Positions 46,298 through 55,237 are shown, numbered from the stretch's first letter. The stretch: DNA of 64,000 nucleotides from Polyangiaceae bacterium (GCA_020633205.1 JACKEB010000018.1:62001-126000); one strand, 5' to 3'. The notes: generated by a model not told the origin, from the letters alone. Translations and numbers: made by a program.

Positions 46298-47857
46298 ATG
46301 CAGGAATTCAAGCGCACGTTCTTCGATCGCTACGTCGAGCTCCATCCGGAGGAGGCAACCAGCTTGGGGTTGGCTCAGGGAGCAGACCGGCTGCGAGATC
46401 ACTCCCCGGAAGCGTTGCGTTCAGAGGCTGAGTTCTGGGCCGACACTCAGCGCAAGCTCGAGCAGCTCGAAGATGCTGAGCTAACCCTCGACGAGCGTCT
46501 GGATCGCTTGTGCTTGCAGCGCCTCGTGGACTTTCAGGTGCACGCGACGGACTGGATGTACCTCGCGCTGGACTGGTCGCTCTACCCCTACACCATGCTT
46601 GAGGTCCAACGTATTCACGCGGAAACAAACGAAGAGCGTGCACAGCTGAAGCTTCGCGCTGAGCGCGTCGCGGCTTTCCTCGAGCAGCATCAAGCCAATG
46701 TGGAGCGCGGGATTTCGCAGCAAGGGCGCGCGCCCGACAGCACGCTGCGGGACTTCTTCGTCACGACCCAGGTGCCTGCGGCGATCGCGACTCTGAAGGA
46801 ACTCGGGCTGGCGGCAGCCGCCAGCGCCTACGAACGGCACCTCAGCTGGATGGCGAGCGTACCCACCACGGACGCGCAGTCCATCGGGGAAGCCGAACTC
46901 GTGTCGCGGCTCGAACATATGTTTGGGATCGATGCCGCGCCTTCAGAGCTCGTGAGTTCGGCGCGGGAAGACCTCAAATCGATCCATGAAGAAATGATTG
47001 AGTGCGCGCGTGAGGTCGCGCCACAGCGCGGCGTTCGCGACATGGGGGACGTTGCTGAGCTCGCGCTCGAGCTGCAGCAGGCGAAGGTCGAGGGCGACAT
47101 CCTCCAGGTGTACCGCGCCTACGTTCGGCGCGCGGAAACCCTGGTGCGGGAGCAGGAGCTGTTTGCACTACCAGAAGACTACGCCATGAGCGTCGACGTG
47201 TTGCCGCCCAGCTTCGCGGCAACGGGGGGCGCTGCGAACTGGCCTGCGCCGCTCTTGGCTCCGAGCAAGCTCGGACACTTCTTGGTGACGTTGGACCGCG
47301 ACGCTCACCCCTTGGCGTGGGCGGCGGATCTCACCGTTCACGAAGGCATCCCTGGACATCACTTGCAGAGCTTCGTTTGGCAGCGCCGCTTCGCTACTAC
47401 TACGGCACCGGTACGTTTCCTTGCGGTACATGACCAGGTGGCGATCCCTCGTGGCTACTGGGCACCGATGTTGAACATCGAAGGCTGGGCGGTGTACGCC
47501 GAGGAGCTGATGCGTCAGGCGGGCTTCTTCAGCAAGCGCGAGGAGCTGTTCGTCTTGATGGCGCATGCGGTGCGTGCGGCGCGCGTGATCGCGGATCTGT
47601 CCCTCGCTGCCGGTGAGATGACTCAAGACGCCGTTCAGCAGTTCATGATGGCAGCAGCCTGCTTGACCGAGCGTCACGCGTGGCTCGAGGCTCGGCGCTA
47701 CGCGCAGATCCCCCTCCAGGCTTCGACCTACCACCTCGGTCGAAGAGCCATCGAGCGCCTACGCGATCAGACGACGGACCTCGCGGCATTTCACGACCGC
47801 TTTCTCGGCTTCGGTCCCGTGGATCCCCACGCGTTGATCGCGTTGAACGCGCTCTGA
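46298..47857 (+). CDS. DUF885 family (putative metallopeptidase-like) protein
   Basis: Protein of 519 residues without an obvious signal peptide. The central DUF885 signature is VHEGIPGHHLQSF, with the HEGxPGHH metal-site-like core, and GYWAPMLNIEGWAVYAEELM follows at the expected distance. The N-terminal half is helical. DUF885 proteins are widespread in bacteria and are thought to be zinc-dependent peptidases or related hydrolases; activity here is inferred. The gene begins 33 nt after its neighbour, so it may be in the same transcript. Confidence 0.85.
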   Translation: MQEFKRTFFDRYVELHPEEATSLGLAQGADRLRDHSPEALRSEAEFWADTQRKLEQLEDAELTLDERLDRLCLQRLVDFQVHATDWMYLALDWSLYPYTMLEVQRIHAETNEERAQLKLRAERVAAFLEQHQANVERGISQQGRAPDSTLRDFFVTTQVPAAIATLKELGLAAAASAYERHLSWMASVPTTDAQSIGEAELVSRLEHMFGIDAAPSELVSSAREDLKSIHEEMIECAREVAPQRGVRDMGDVAELALELQQAKVEGDILQVYRAYVRRAETLVREQELFALPEDYAMSVDVLPPSFAATGGAANWPAPLLAPSKLGHFLVTLDRDAHPLAWAADLTVHEGIPGHHLQSFVWQRRFATTTAPVRFLAVHDQVAIPRGYWAPMLNIEGWAVYAEELMRQAGFFSKREELFVLMAHAVRAARVIADLSLAAGEMTQDAVQQFMMAAACLTERHAWLEARRYAQIPLQASTYHLGRRAIERLRDQTTDLAAFHDRFLGFGPVDPHALIALNAL

Positions 47858-47871
47858 AGGCGAACAAGCAT

Positions 47872-47934
47872 TGTTCCGTGAGTGAGACAGTGTCTCCAGA
47901 ATCCGCCGTCTAATCATGATGACGGAACAGTCAT
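47872..47934. promoter_or_regulatory. palindrome-rich region upstream of yceI
   Basis: Three nested symmetric elements lie here: GAGAC-AGT-GTCTC (47884-47896), a perfect 5+5 palindrome of the kind used as TetR-family operators; a separated pair TGTTCCGT/ACGGAACA (47872-47879, 47922-47929); and ATGAC/GTCAT (47919-47923, 47930-47934). The position upstream of yceI suggests operator or promoter elements. No regulator gene of the TetR type is present in the window. Confidence 0.4.
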
Positions 47935-47973
47935 ATGCTTCACCCAGATTTCGAACGGGAAAGGAAAAGCATC

Positions 47974-48525
47974 ATGACTCTCGCTACTTGGAACATCGAC
48001 ACCAGCCACTCTTCGGTCTCTTTTGCAGTTCGCCACATGGTCTTCGCCAAAGTGCGCGGCCGCTTCGCTAGCTGGCAAGGTGCGCTCCGCCTGGATACGG
48101 CGGACCTCTCCAAGAGCGAGGTCGAAGCGACCATCGAGGCCGCGAGCATCGACACCGGAGTCGCGGATCGGGACAACCACCTGCGTTCCGCTGACTTCTT
48201 TGACGTGGAGCAGTTCCCAGAGCTGCGCTTCAAGAGCACTCAAATCGAGGACGCCGGCAAGAACAAGTTTCGTCTCCACGGGGAACTAACCATCCACGGA
48301 GTCACCAAGCCGGTCACTCTCGACGTGGAGTACGGTGGGCAAGCCAAGGACCCTTGGGGCAACCAGCGAGTCGCCTTCGCGGCGTCCACTTCCATCGATC
48401 GTCGTGACTTTGGCCTTGGCTGGAATCAAGTGCTCGAAGCGGGCGGGGTGCTCGTCGGCGAAAAAATCGAGATTGAGCTCGAGGTGCAGGCCGTCGCTGC
48501 GGCCGCGACGGAAGCGGCCCAGTGA
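47974..48525 (+). CDS. yceI: YceI family protein
   Basis: Protein of 183 residues with the YceI/lipocalin-like fold: WNIDTSHSSVSFAVRHMVFA at the start, GVADRDNHLRSADFFDVEQF and LRFKSTQIEDA in the middle, FRLHGELTIHGVTKPV near the end. Some members are isoprenoid-binding and periplasmic; there is no signal peptide here, so this one is likely cytoplasmic. ATG at 47974 is preferred because AAGGA lies 9 nt upstream and it starts at the family boundary; the frame continues upstream to 47935. The C-terminal 20 residues are Ala/Glu-rich. Confidence 0.93.
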   Translation: MTLATWNIDTSHSSVSFAVRHMVFAKVRGRFASWQGALRLDTADLSKSEVEATIEAASIDTGVADRDNHLRSADFFDVEQFPELRFKSTQIEDAGKNKFRLHGELTIHGVTKPVTLDVEYGGQAKDPWGNQRVAFAASTSIDRRDFGLGWNQVLEAGGVLVGEKIEIELEVQAVAAAATEAAQ

Positions 48526-48591
48526 AACCCGCATGAGTCGACAGGGTCGCCGCGACTTCAGCTGACGCACGCGACGGCGTATCCTTCAGCC

Positions 48592-49302
48592 ATGACGAAG
48601 AAGGTCTGGGAGCTGGGTGCCGCCGTCGCGTTCGTTTTGGTTGCGTGCACCCCAAAGGCTCAACCCGGTCAACCGGAGACTCACGAAGTCGCTGTGAGCG
48701 ATCCGGTTGCCACGGGTAGCGTCGCGCCGACCACGGCCAGCGCGCCCCCGCTGCCTGATGGAACTCCTCGAGAGATCGCGAAGGACGAGCCCCTGAGCGA
48801 GGGGCTCGTCTCCTTCCAGGGCATGGTGCTCGGCGCGAAGGAGGGCTTCGACATTCGCGGAGTGATCTTCGAGTTCAGTGAGCTTCGCGGCGCGCTGCCC
48901 GATAGCCTACGCGACCAGAAGAACGACGAGCTACTGGGCTCGAAGCTGCGCGTGGTCGCAGTCATACGCTCGCACCACTCGGCGCCTCAAGATCCTGCGG
49001 AGCCTCAACTGCAGATGCGTAGCGGCGACTGGTGGTCCGCGGATGGAGTCCGCTCTGTAGAGCTCGTCGCGCCCGCCGTGATGATCGAAGGCGTTGTGGG
49101 GCGCTCCAAGGGGCTCTTTACCGTGGGGAAGCACATGGTGAGCCGAGAAGACCTCAGCTGGCCGTTCAAGGGGGCGGACGTCGTGGGAAAGGAGGTGCGG
49201 CTGTGGGGCCAACCTCGTACCTACGTGTGCCCGCCTCAGGCCCAGTGCCTGATCGAAGGAGCGATCCCCATGTTCGACGTGGCGCGCGGTGAGCTGCCAT
49301 AG
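48592..49302 (+). CDS. hypothetical lipoprotein
   Basis: Protein of 236 residues. Lipobox at the N-terminus (AVAFVLVAC). A Thr/Ser/Pro-rich linker (about 25-60) leads to two small beta-rich units of similar outline, one around SFQGMVLGAKEGFDIRGVIF and one around MIEGVVGRSKGLFTVGKHM, possibly OB-like. One Cys pair (CPPQAQC) lies near the C-terminus. No named family recognised; probable secreted or outer-membrane lipoprotein. Confidence 0.6.
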   Translation: MTKKVWELGAAVAFVLVACTPKAQPGQPETHEVAVSDPVATGSVAPTTASAPPLPDGTPREIAKDEPLSEGLVSFQGMVLGAKEGFDIRGVIFEFSELRGALPDSLRDQKNDELLGSKLRVVAVIRSHHSAPQDPAEPQLQMRSGDWWSADGVRSVELVAPAVMIEGVVGRSKGLFTVGKHMVSREDLSWPFKGADVVGKEVRLWGQPRTYVCPPQAQCLIEGAIPMFDVARGELP

Positions 49303-49500
49303 AACACTTACGCTCTTGAAGTTCGCAGCTTCCCCTGCTCTTCACGAACGCGAGCGGTTGTCGTACCAGTCGCAATGTTTGTTCCGCGCGGTTACGCTTC
49401 GCGCAGCGTAACACCCTCGCGGTTCGGGACAGGGCACTGGCGTTTTCGCGGGACTTCTTGCCGTCGCGCGGATGGTACGGATGCTGCTACGCGAGCGAGC

Positions 49501-50025
49501 ATGAAGAATCTTTTCGCCTTTTCTCTAGCACTCACATTCCTTGGCCTCGCCTCAGGCTGCAGCTCCGACGACAGCGGTGGTGGCGGATCCTCGGTCGACC
49601 CCCTCGTCCGGGCTGCCTGTGACAAACAAACCGCTGACTGCGGTGAAGACACGGAATGCGTCGCGGACGTCGGCAAGGACAACGCCATCGCAGAAGTCTT
49701 TGGTTGTACCGCTGAGTACGATGCGGTGCTCAAGTGCATGGCCGAGGCCCAGTGGGAGTGCACCGGATTCGAGACGTTCAGCGGCGTCGATGCGTGTTCT
49801 TCAATCGACTCAGACTATCGCAAGTGCGCGCCGGGCTACTCGTATAGCGGTGGCCTCGGTAGCTCTTGCGAGGGCTCCCTGTATTTTCCAGACGGTACCG
49901 CAAGTGCGTCTTGCAACGGCGGCAGCTGCACCTGCAGTGAAGGGGACAAGTCGGGAGCTACCTTCTCCCTCTCGGACTGCGACACCATCCCGCTCTTCAA
50001 GGGGATCGCGGCCAACTGCCACTAG
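49501..50025 (+). CDS. small Cys-rich lipoprotein
   Basis: Protein of 174 residues. The ATG at 49501 starts a typical lipoprotein signal (LALTFLGLASGCSSDD). The mature part holds about 14 Cys in contexts such as ACDKQTADCGEDTECVADVG, CSSIDSDYRKCAPG and CNGGSCTCSEGD. The region from 49303 to 49500 upstream has no other gene. Similar small Cys-rich lipoproteins are numerous in myxobacteria; function unknown. Confidence 0.7.
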   Translation: MKNLFAFSLALTFLGLASGCSSDDSGGGGSSVDPLVRAACDKQTADCGEDTECVADVGKDNAIAEVFGCTAEYDAVLKCMAEAQWECTGFETFSGVDACSSIDSDYRKCAPGYSYSGGLGSSCEGSLYFPDGTASASCNGGSCTCSEGDKSGATFSLSDCDTIPLFKGIAANCH

Positions 50026-50050
50026 CCGGTGCTCGGAACCGCGTCGCGCG

Positions 50051-50821
50051 TTAGAACGCGGCGCGGTAGCCGATGGTGCTGGCGAACGTCTCCGTGATGG
50101 ACGCGGTCTCTGAGTTCCTGAGCAGATCTTCTAGGTACGTGTCGATGGTCGACGCTTGATAGTAGAGCCCGATTCGCTCGAAGAAGCCCCCGCGCGGCAC
50201 CCAGTCAACCTCGAGCCCAAGGTACGCGAGCCCGTGAATTGCCGTAGGCGGGTAGTAGCCGCTCGAGTAACGCTCCGGGTAGCTCACCTCGAACTCGTTC
50301 CCGATGGCGTATAGCACCCCCACTCCAACCTCCAACGGGACGATCCGAACACTATCCGCGCGGATTTCGAACGGCCGCGCGGCGATCTCCAGCGACAATG
50401 TGTGAACACCATCATCCCCAACTTCGTTGGGTGAGTAGCCATACAGCATCCCCACGTTGAGGATGTCGTCGAACGCGGCGTAGCCAAGGCCCGCGCTGAA
50501 TCTTCCGCGTAGTCCGCCTGTCTGAACCTTCGCGAAGTCGGGGACGTACCAACCCAGGCGATCCCGGTCTCTCGGCTGCTCCTCTTCGGGTTCGGGGGGG
50601 AGGACATACGTCTGTCCGGCATCTCTGCTCGTGGTCGCACCCGTGTCGGCGTGCCCCGTGAGCGGTTGTGCGCCAGCGGTCGCTGCCATGAGACCGATGA
50701 GTGACGCAATTCCGTAAGGCAATAAACGAAGCTCGAGCTGCGCCTTCATACGGCTAACTGACCTCATGCGGCTGACTTTGGTCATGCGGCTGAACTCGGT
50801 CATGCGGCTGAACTCGGTCAT
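50051..50821 (-). CDS. putative outer-membrane/secreted protein with reiterated start codons
   Basis: Protein of up to 256 residues. From the ATG at 50821 the N-terminus reads MTEFSR twice, then MTKVSR and MRSVSR, before MKAQLELRLLPYG and the signal-like segment IASLIGLMAATAGAQ. Five ATG codons are spaced exactly 18 nt apart (50821, 50803, 50785, 50767, 50749), so the mature start is uncertain; any of them gives the same signal peptide. The first ATG has GGAGGA about 9 nt upstream and overlaps the stop of the upstream gene by 4 nt (ATGA). The remaining protein is beta-rich, with YLGLEVDWVPRGGFFERIGL near the end. It may be an outer-membrane protein. No named family recognised. Confidence 0.7.
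   Translation of the reverse strand: MTEFSRMTEFSRMTKVSRMRSVSRMKAQLELRLLPYGIASLIGLMAATAGAQPLTGHADTGATTSRDAGQTYVLPPEPEEEQPRDRDRLGWYVPDFAKVQTGGLRGRFSAGLGYAAFDDILNVGMLYGYSPNEVGDDGVHTLSLEIAARPFEIRADSVRIVPLEVGVGVLYAIGNEFEVSYPERYSSGYYPPTAIHGLAYLGLEVDWVPRGGFFERIGLYYQASTIDTYLEDLLRNSETASITETFASTIGYRAAF
50747..50821 (-). repeat. 18-bp tandem repeat of start-codon units
   Basis: The minus-strand unit ATGACCGAGTTCAGCCGC occurs exactly twice (from 50821 and 50803), followed by two diverged 18-bp copies and the final ATG at 50749. The repeat lies in the 5' end of the outer-membrane-like gene. Because the unit is 18 bp, copy-number change keeps the frame. Confidence 0.85.
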
Positions 50822-51648
50822 AGTACGGTTTCCTCCGGCGTCACGGGGACGCAGTCGTCCTCGACACATTTCTCGAACTCGATGCGCTCGCCGTAGTTGA
50901 AGACGCTCACGACGGTGTAAGTGAAGACTTTCTGGAAGGTTCCACACTGCAGCACCGTTGAGGTCTGGTAGCGCTGGAGCTCGTACTCCTCGAGGTGCCC
51001 GTGCACGACCAGCGGTACCGGGTTGTCTCTCAAGAGTTCCCCGTAGAAGGCCTTGGCTTGTTCCTCGTTCTCGCCATCAGGTGCGGTGACATCCTGGTGC
51101 GTTAGCCAAATCGCCCGCTCCCCTGGCTGGATGTCGGCGTGCTCCGCGCGGAGCCATTCTTCGTTCGGTGCTTCCCCGGGGAATTCAAGCGCGTTGGAGT
51201 TGAAGACGATGAACTTGAGCTTGCCGAATCGAAACGAGAAGTCCCGTTCACCGTACAGAGTGTCGTATAGCTCGGGACCCGTGGCGATCGCGTCGTGGTT
51301 GCCGATGACCGCGACATACGGCACATCGAGGTCGCTCAGGATCCGGTGGATACGCTCGAACTCGACGTTGAGAGACAAGTCGGTCAAGTCGCCAGCGTGG
51401 AGTACGAAGCGGATGTCGTCGCGGCGATTGATCGCGCGGACGGCAGCTTCGGTTTCGTCGTATGCGTCATGGGTATCGCCAATGGCGACGAACTTGAAGT
51501 CGGGGGTGGGCGGCGCCCCCTGGATACGTTCGATGGCTCGAGCGTTGACGTCGCCCCGGACGTCTAGATCGTCGTCGAACGGAGTCGCCGTCAGGCAAGC
51601 TGTCGATAGCAAGGCGGGGAGCAGCGCCACGCAATGAGGGATTCGCAT
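50818..51648 (-). CDS. metallophosphoesterase lipoprotein
   Basis: Protein of 276 residues. The signal ALLPALLSTAC ends in a good lipobox. The calcineurin-like motifs are present: AIGDTHDAYD, LHAGDLTDLS, VIGNHDAIA, WLTHQDVTA and a final VVHGHLEEYEL, in which the usual second His of GHxH is Glu; this could alter metal binding. ATG at 51648 directly precedes the signal. Its stop overlaps the first ATG of the next gene. Predicted to hydrolyse phosphoesters in the periplasm or at the cell surface; substrate unknown. Confidence 0.87.
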   Translation of the reverse strand: MRIPHCVALLPALLSTACLTATPFDDDLDVRGDVNARAIERIQGAPPTPDFKFVAIGDTHDAYDETEAAVRAINRRDDIRFVLHAGDLTDLSLNVEFERIHRILSDLDVPYVAVIGNHDAIATGPELYDTLYGERDFSFRFGKLKFIVFNSNALEFPGEAPNEEWLRAEHADIQPGERAIWLTHQDVTAPDGENEEQAKAFYGELLRDNPVPLVVHGHLEEYELQRYQTSTVLQCGTFQKVFTYTVVSVFNYGERIEFEKCVEDDCVPVTPEETVL

Positions 51649-52040
51649 TGCGTCCCAAGTCAGCAGATCTCGTGCCACCCGCGGCTAGCCGAGTTTTCGC
51701 GACGGAGCGGTGAAATCGACTTGGTTTCTCCAGGCGACGGTCGCGACATTTCGCCCCCATGCCGTTGCCGCGAGGCGCAAAGACACGGCCCCTCACCCCC
51801 GGCGAAGCCCTCAAAAGCCCATGCAAGTGCGCAGCACCGTTTCCGACGGTTTCAGGCTAATTCGACCCACAGCCCGCCCAACTGGCTATTCCACAGAGAA
51901 AATGACTGCGCGGAAGCAACCGAACGTCTAGGGACAAGGACGATCGAAAGCCCGGCATGGATATTGCTGCGGGATTGCGACGATCGCTACCTGAAGCTTG
52001 TCAAAGCCCGAAGCAGTCTCGGAATCACCGAGGAGGAATC
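51649..52040. other. 392-nt intergenic region, promoter side
   Basis: This is the divergent space between the phosphoesterase and DUF1232 genes. It contains open frames but no coding signal. The last part has AGGAGG before the DUF1232 ATG. No hairpin or repeat of note was seen. Confidence 0.6.
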
Positions 52041-52547
52041 ATGCCGCATCAAACGTTGGTTGCATCCATACGCGAGTCCGTAGAAAACCGTAGGATGCAG
52101 TCCGAGTCAGCTGAAGCACCCGTCGACGAGCAGCCCGAGCTGACGAGTTCGATGCCACCTCACTCGGCTTTCGAGCGCTACACCAAGAAGCTCGGCAAGA
52201 CCTACATCGATCGTCTGAAACACCTCAGCAGCAAGGCCATCCGCTCGCTGGACCGCATCCCCAAGCGGATGCACATCGTCGCGAACCAGACCCAACTCGT
52301 GCTCGAGCTGATCGACGATTTTGCCACGGGGAATTACCGCGATGTCCCCTGGCCCGTCGTGGCGTTGCTGACTGGAGCCGTGCTGTACTCCGTCAGCCCC
52401 GCGGACGTCGTCCCGGACAGCATCCCGATCGTCGGGGCAATGGATGACATTCTCGTCGTCGCCATCGCTACTCGTGTGGCTCGCGAGTCGCTGAAGAAGT
52501 ACGCACTGAGTAAGGGCTATAAGATCGAAGACTACTTCGAGAAGTAG
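52041..52547 (+). CDS. DUF1232 (YkvA-like) membrane protein
   Basis: Protein of 168 residues. The ATG at 52041 has AGGAGG 4 nt upstream. The DUF1232 core is VALLTGAVLYSVSPADVVPD and SIPIVGAMDDILVVAIATRV. This short family of hydrophobic proteins is associated with membranes in many bacteria; the function is not established. The N-terminal half is polar with a helical stretch (YIDRLKHLSSKAIRSLDRIP). The next gene, convergent, ends 9 nt after its stop. Confidence 0.85.
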   Translation: MPHQTLVASIRESVENRRMQSESAEAPVDEQPELTSSMPPHSAFERYTKKLGKTYIDRLKHLSSKAIRSLDRIPKRMHIVANQTQLVLELIDDFATGNYRDVPWPVVALLTGAVLYSVSPADVVPDSIPIVGAMDDILVVAIATRVARESLKKYALSKGYKIEDYFEK

Positions 52548-52556
52548 GCGGGACCG

Positions 52557-53738
52557 CTAGCTCGCGCGGGCGCACGGCCAGGTGAAGCGAAAGGTGGCTC
52601 CGCGGGAGCCATCGGAGTCCACCCAGGCCCGGCCGCCTTGACGCTGAGTGAGCTTGCGCACGACGGCGAGACCGATGCCCGTCCCGGACTCCGAGTCTCG
52701 CTCCGTTTGGAAGAGCTGCCAGATCCCCTCCTGCGCGCGTACTGAAATACCCGGTCCGTTGTTGTACACGTAGTACTCCATTTCGTCTCCGCGCTGCTCG
52801 CTGCCGATCACCACTTGCGGCTGCTCCGGCGCGGCGTGTCGAATGGCGTTGCTGATCAGATTCAGCAGCACTTGTTCGAACGGGGTTCGCTCCGTCACGA
52901 TTCGCAAGCGCGGGCAGACTTCGATCTGTGGTCGCGTGGGAGGCGCAAGCAGGTCGAGGACTTCGTCGACGAGGGAGCGCACTCCGACGTCTTGCAGGGG
53001 ATCGCGGAGGCGACCGACGCGACTGTAGCTGAGCACGCCGTCGATTAGGCTCTCGAGGCGCTGCACGCGTTCCTGCATCAGCCCGAGCTGCTCGAGGATT
53101 GCTGGGCTCGATTCGCTGGCGAGGTCCTCCTGTAGCCACTCGGCGATGCGTCCGATGCCTCGTAGCGGCGCCTTCAGATCGTGGCTGACCACGTATGCGA
53201 ACTCGTCGAGCTCGCGGTTCGATGCGCCGAGCTGGCGAATGGTTTCGTGAGACTGAGTGACCAACACCGCGTGCTGAAGCGTCACCGCCAGATGTGGCGC
53301 GAACTCGCGCGCGATGTTTGAGTGCTCGTCATTGAAAGCGTCTTTCTGCTGATGCCCAAAGAGCAACGCTCCTACCACCTCTCCCCCTGAGGCGATGGGA
53401 ACGACCAGACAACTCAAGAATGGTAGGTCGGAGGAGTGCGCGTCCGGGTCAGCGACTTGGGTTGCCGAGATATCCGCAACGCAAACGCTCGCGCGACCGG
53501 ATATTGCGTCCTCGACGAGCTGCATGATGCCACGCGGAAAGGATGTGATTGGGGCGTGGTCGACTCCGCTCAGCCCGACCATCTGCAATCCCGCGTGGCG
53601 CCCCACTTGATGAAAGCAGGCACCGACCTCGGCACCAGCCAGTTTGGTCGCGAGGTCCAAGCTCGACTGAAGCAGACGGTCTGCGCTGAGCTCCGCCGGC
53701 AGCGCACTGATCCGGCCCTCCATCCGTGACATGACCAT
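52557..53738 (-). CDS. GAF-domain sensor histidine kinase
   Basis: Protein of 393 residues without TM segments. The N-terminal GAF domain (about 20-170) includes SLDLATKLAGAEVGACFHQV and VVGALLFGHQQKDAF. The kinase core has the H-box AYVVSHDLKAPLRGIGRIA, the N-box LNLISNAIRHA and the G-boxes NNGPGI and SGTGIGLAVVRKL. The ATG at 53738 is preceded by GGAGG at 6 nt. No receiver gene is adjacent, so its partner is unknown. The short H-box (SHDLKAPL) resembles light- or redox-sensing kinases, but no chromophore Cys motif was identified. Confidence 0.88.
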   Translation of the reverse strand: MVMSRMEGRISALPAELSADRLLQSSLDLATKLAGAEVGACFHQVGRHAGLQMVGLSGVDHAPITSFPRGIMQLVEDAISGRASVCVADISATQVADPDAHSSDLPFLSCLVVPIASGGEVVGALLFGHQQKDAFNDEHSNIAREFAPHLAVTLQHAVLVTQSHETIRQLGASNRELDEFAYVVSHDLKAPLRGIGRIAEWLQEDLASESSPAILEQLGLMQERVQRLESLIDGVLSYSRVGRLRDPLQDVGVRSLVDEVLDLLAPPTRPQIEVCPRLRIVTERTPFEQVLLNLISNAIRHAAPEQPQVVIGSEQRGDEMEYYVYNNGPGISVRAQEGIWQLFQTERDSESGTGIGLAVVRKLTQRQGGRAWVDSDGSRGATFRFTWPCARAS

Positions 53739-54070
53739 CTCGTACCTCCACTCGCCGAGCCCCCGATGGGCTCGCGCCACTGCAGCGCGACCTCTTAACC
53801 TTTCTGTGGTGGCACGCCGGGGTCAACCTCAGGCGCCAGCCATAATTTCCCCACGGTTTTAGTTGGTGGGTCGTTCTGCCACGCGTGGCGGCACCGCACG
53901 AACTCACAACAAACAGGAATCCAAGAGAATCGAACAGTTCGAAAACCGACACGGATGTCGGCACGTGCCCTGCTAGCGGTCCAGATTCCGCATGCCCTAA
54001 ATGCTCAGCGTCGCGCCTTTCCAGCGCGCGGCTCCGGAGAACAGGGCGGCCGCCCCGGTGCTGGCGGCGA
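53739..54070. other. 332-nt intergenic region
   Basis: Between the GAF kinase and the BNR-propeller gene, both on the minus strand. It holds a probable terminator (53946-53961) and likely the kinase promoter. Open frames exist but lack coding character. A TCGAACAGTTCGA palindrome lies near 53931. Confidence 0.55.
53946..53961 (-). terminator. intrinsic terminator after the BNR-propeller gene
   Basis: Perfect 6-bp stem CCGACA/TGTCGG with a 4-nt loop. On the minus strand it is followed by TTTTC. It lies about 110 nt after the stop at 54071. Confidence 0.5.
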
Positions 54071-55237
54071 CTAGCCCCAGCGCACGGAGTAGACCGGGGG
54101 AAGATTGTTCGCTGCGCACTGCCACGTTTCCCCACGGTCTTCGCTGACGTACAGGTTCCCCGTCGTGCTGCCGAACGCCACGTGGTCGCCTTGACTGCTC
54201 AGGGCGTGGCGATAGACGACGTCGTAGGCGTGCTCCTGGGGAAGCCCCTTGCGAAGCTCTTGCCATGTCTCACCGCCGTCGCTGGTACGCGCGACGAACA
54301 GGCTTCCAGCGACGGTCGTGCGGTGTTGGTCGCTCTTGCCGGGGACGAGCCAAGCTGTTTTCCCATCATGCTCGTCGACCGCGACGGGAAAGCCGAAGTG
54401 CACCCCTTGGTCTGGTGCGCTGACCTTTTTCCAGGTTTCGGCACCATCAGAGCTGTAGAACACGCCGCAGTGATTCTGCATCCACACGTGCTCGGGTTGG
54501 CTCTCGCAGAGCTCCACATAGTGCGGGTCGTGGCCCCACTCGGCGCCCGGGTCGGGGAGGTAGTCCATCAACAGACCCTTGTTTCGGCTGCGCCAGCTCT
54601 GCCCGCCATCGGTGGTTTCCAGCACACCAGCCGTTGAGATAGCCACCATCAAGCGGTTCGGGTCCGTCGGGTGAGTCACGATGGAGTGGATCCCGGGCGC
54701 GAACTCCCCGTCCGAGGCCGGGGTGCCGAACCAATGGGTCATGCCGTTGCCCTCTCCTGAGAAGAGATCGCCTCCGCGAGACTCGTGGTTCCAAAGGCCC
54801 AAGTTCAGCTCGAAGGTCTGCCCGCCGTCTTTGGAGGTGAAGAGCCCGCCGGGGATGGTGCCGACGTAGATCGCGCCATCTTTCCCGAAGGAAATGGCCC
54901 ACAGCTTGAGCAGGGTCGCCGTGCGCGCGGTGAAACGCTGAGGCGCCGCTTCGGGATCTTCGGTTTCCGTCGGATCTGGCGGCGCTAGGTAGCGGGCGCC
55001 TTTCGGGTACTTGATCTGCGGAGCGTCTTCCCAGGTTGCTCCGTCATCCAGCGACGTCGACAGCTTGGCACCCCAGTGGCCGTGGCCGAGAGCTGCCCAC
55101 AGGTTGCCCGTGTTCGGATCACGGATGACGAAGTTCACGCCGACGCCGGAGTGTCCGAGCAGCTTGGGCTGGAAATTGCCGTTGGTCTTTTCTACGGCGA
55201 AGGTCCCTTTGCGGGTGCCTACGAGGATGCGGGGCAT
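54071..55237 (-). CDS. BNR/sialidase-like beta-propeller protein
   Basis: Protein of 388 residues without a signal peptide. It has repeated Asp-box (BNR) motifs: SLDDGATWED, SKDGGQTFEL, TTDGGQSWRS, SSDGAETWKK, TSDGGETWQE and SEDRGETWQC, giving six or so blades. The catalytic residues of true sialidases (Arg triad, Tyr/Glu pair) are not obvious, so this may be a non-enzymatic propeller. It begins 16 nt after the MoaD-like gene. I recall this neighbour pair from other bacterial genomes. The function of the pair is not established. Confidence 0.85.
   Translation of the reverse strand: MPRILVGTRKGTFAVEKTNGNFQPKLLGHSGVGVNFVIRDPNTGNLWAALGHGHWGAKLSTSLDDGATWEDAPQIKYPKGARYLAPPDPTETEDPEAAPQRFTARTATLLKLWAISFGKDGAIYVGTIPGGLFTSKDGGQTFELNLGLWNHESRGGDLFSGEGNGMTHWFGTPASDGEFAPGIHSIVTHPTDPNRLMVAISTAGVLETTDGGQSWRSRNKGLLMDYLPDPGAEWGHDPHYVELCESQPEHVWMQNHCGVFYSSDGAETWKKVSAPDQGVHFGFPVAVDEHDGKTAWLVPGKSDQHRTTVAGSLFVARTSDGGETWQELRKGLPQEHAYDVVYRHALSSQGDHVAFGSTTGNLYVSEDRGETWQCAANNLPPVYSVRWG

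Noticed and set aside
51634..52083. Plus-strand open frame of 149 codons upstream of DUF1232
   Set aside because: It overlaps the DUF1232 start, lacks its own start signal and shows no coding composition.
53885..54637. Plus-strand open frame of 250 codons
   Set aside because: Mostly antisense to the BNR-propeller gene, whose Asp-box repeats are clear.
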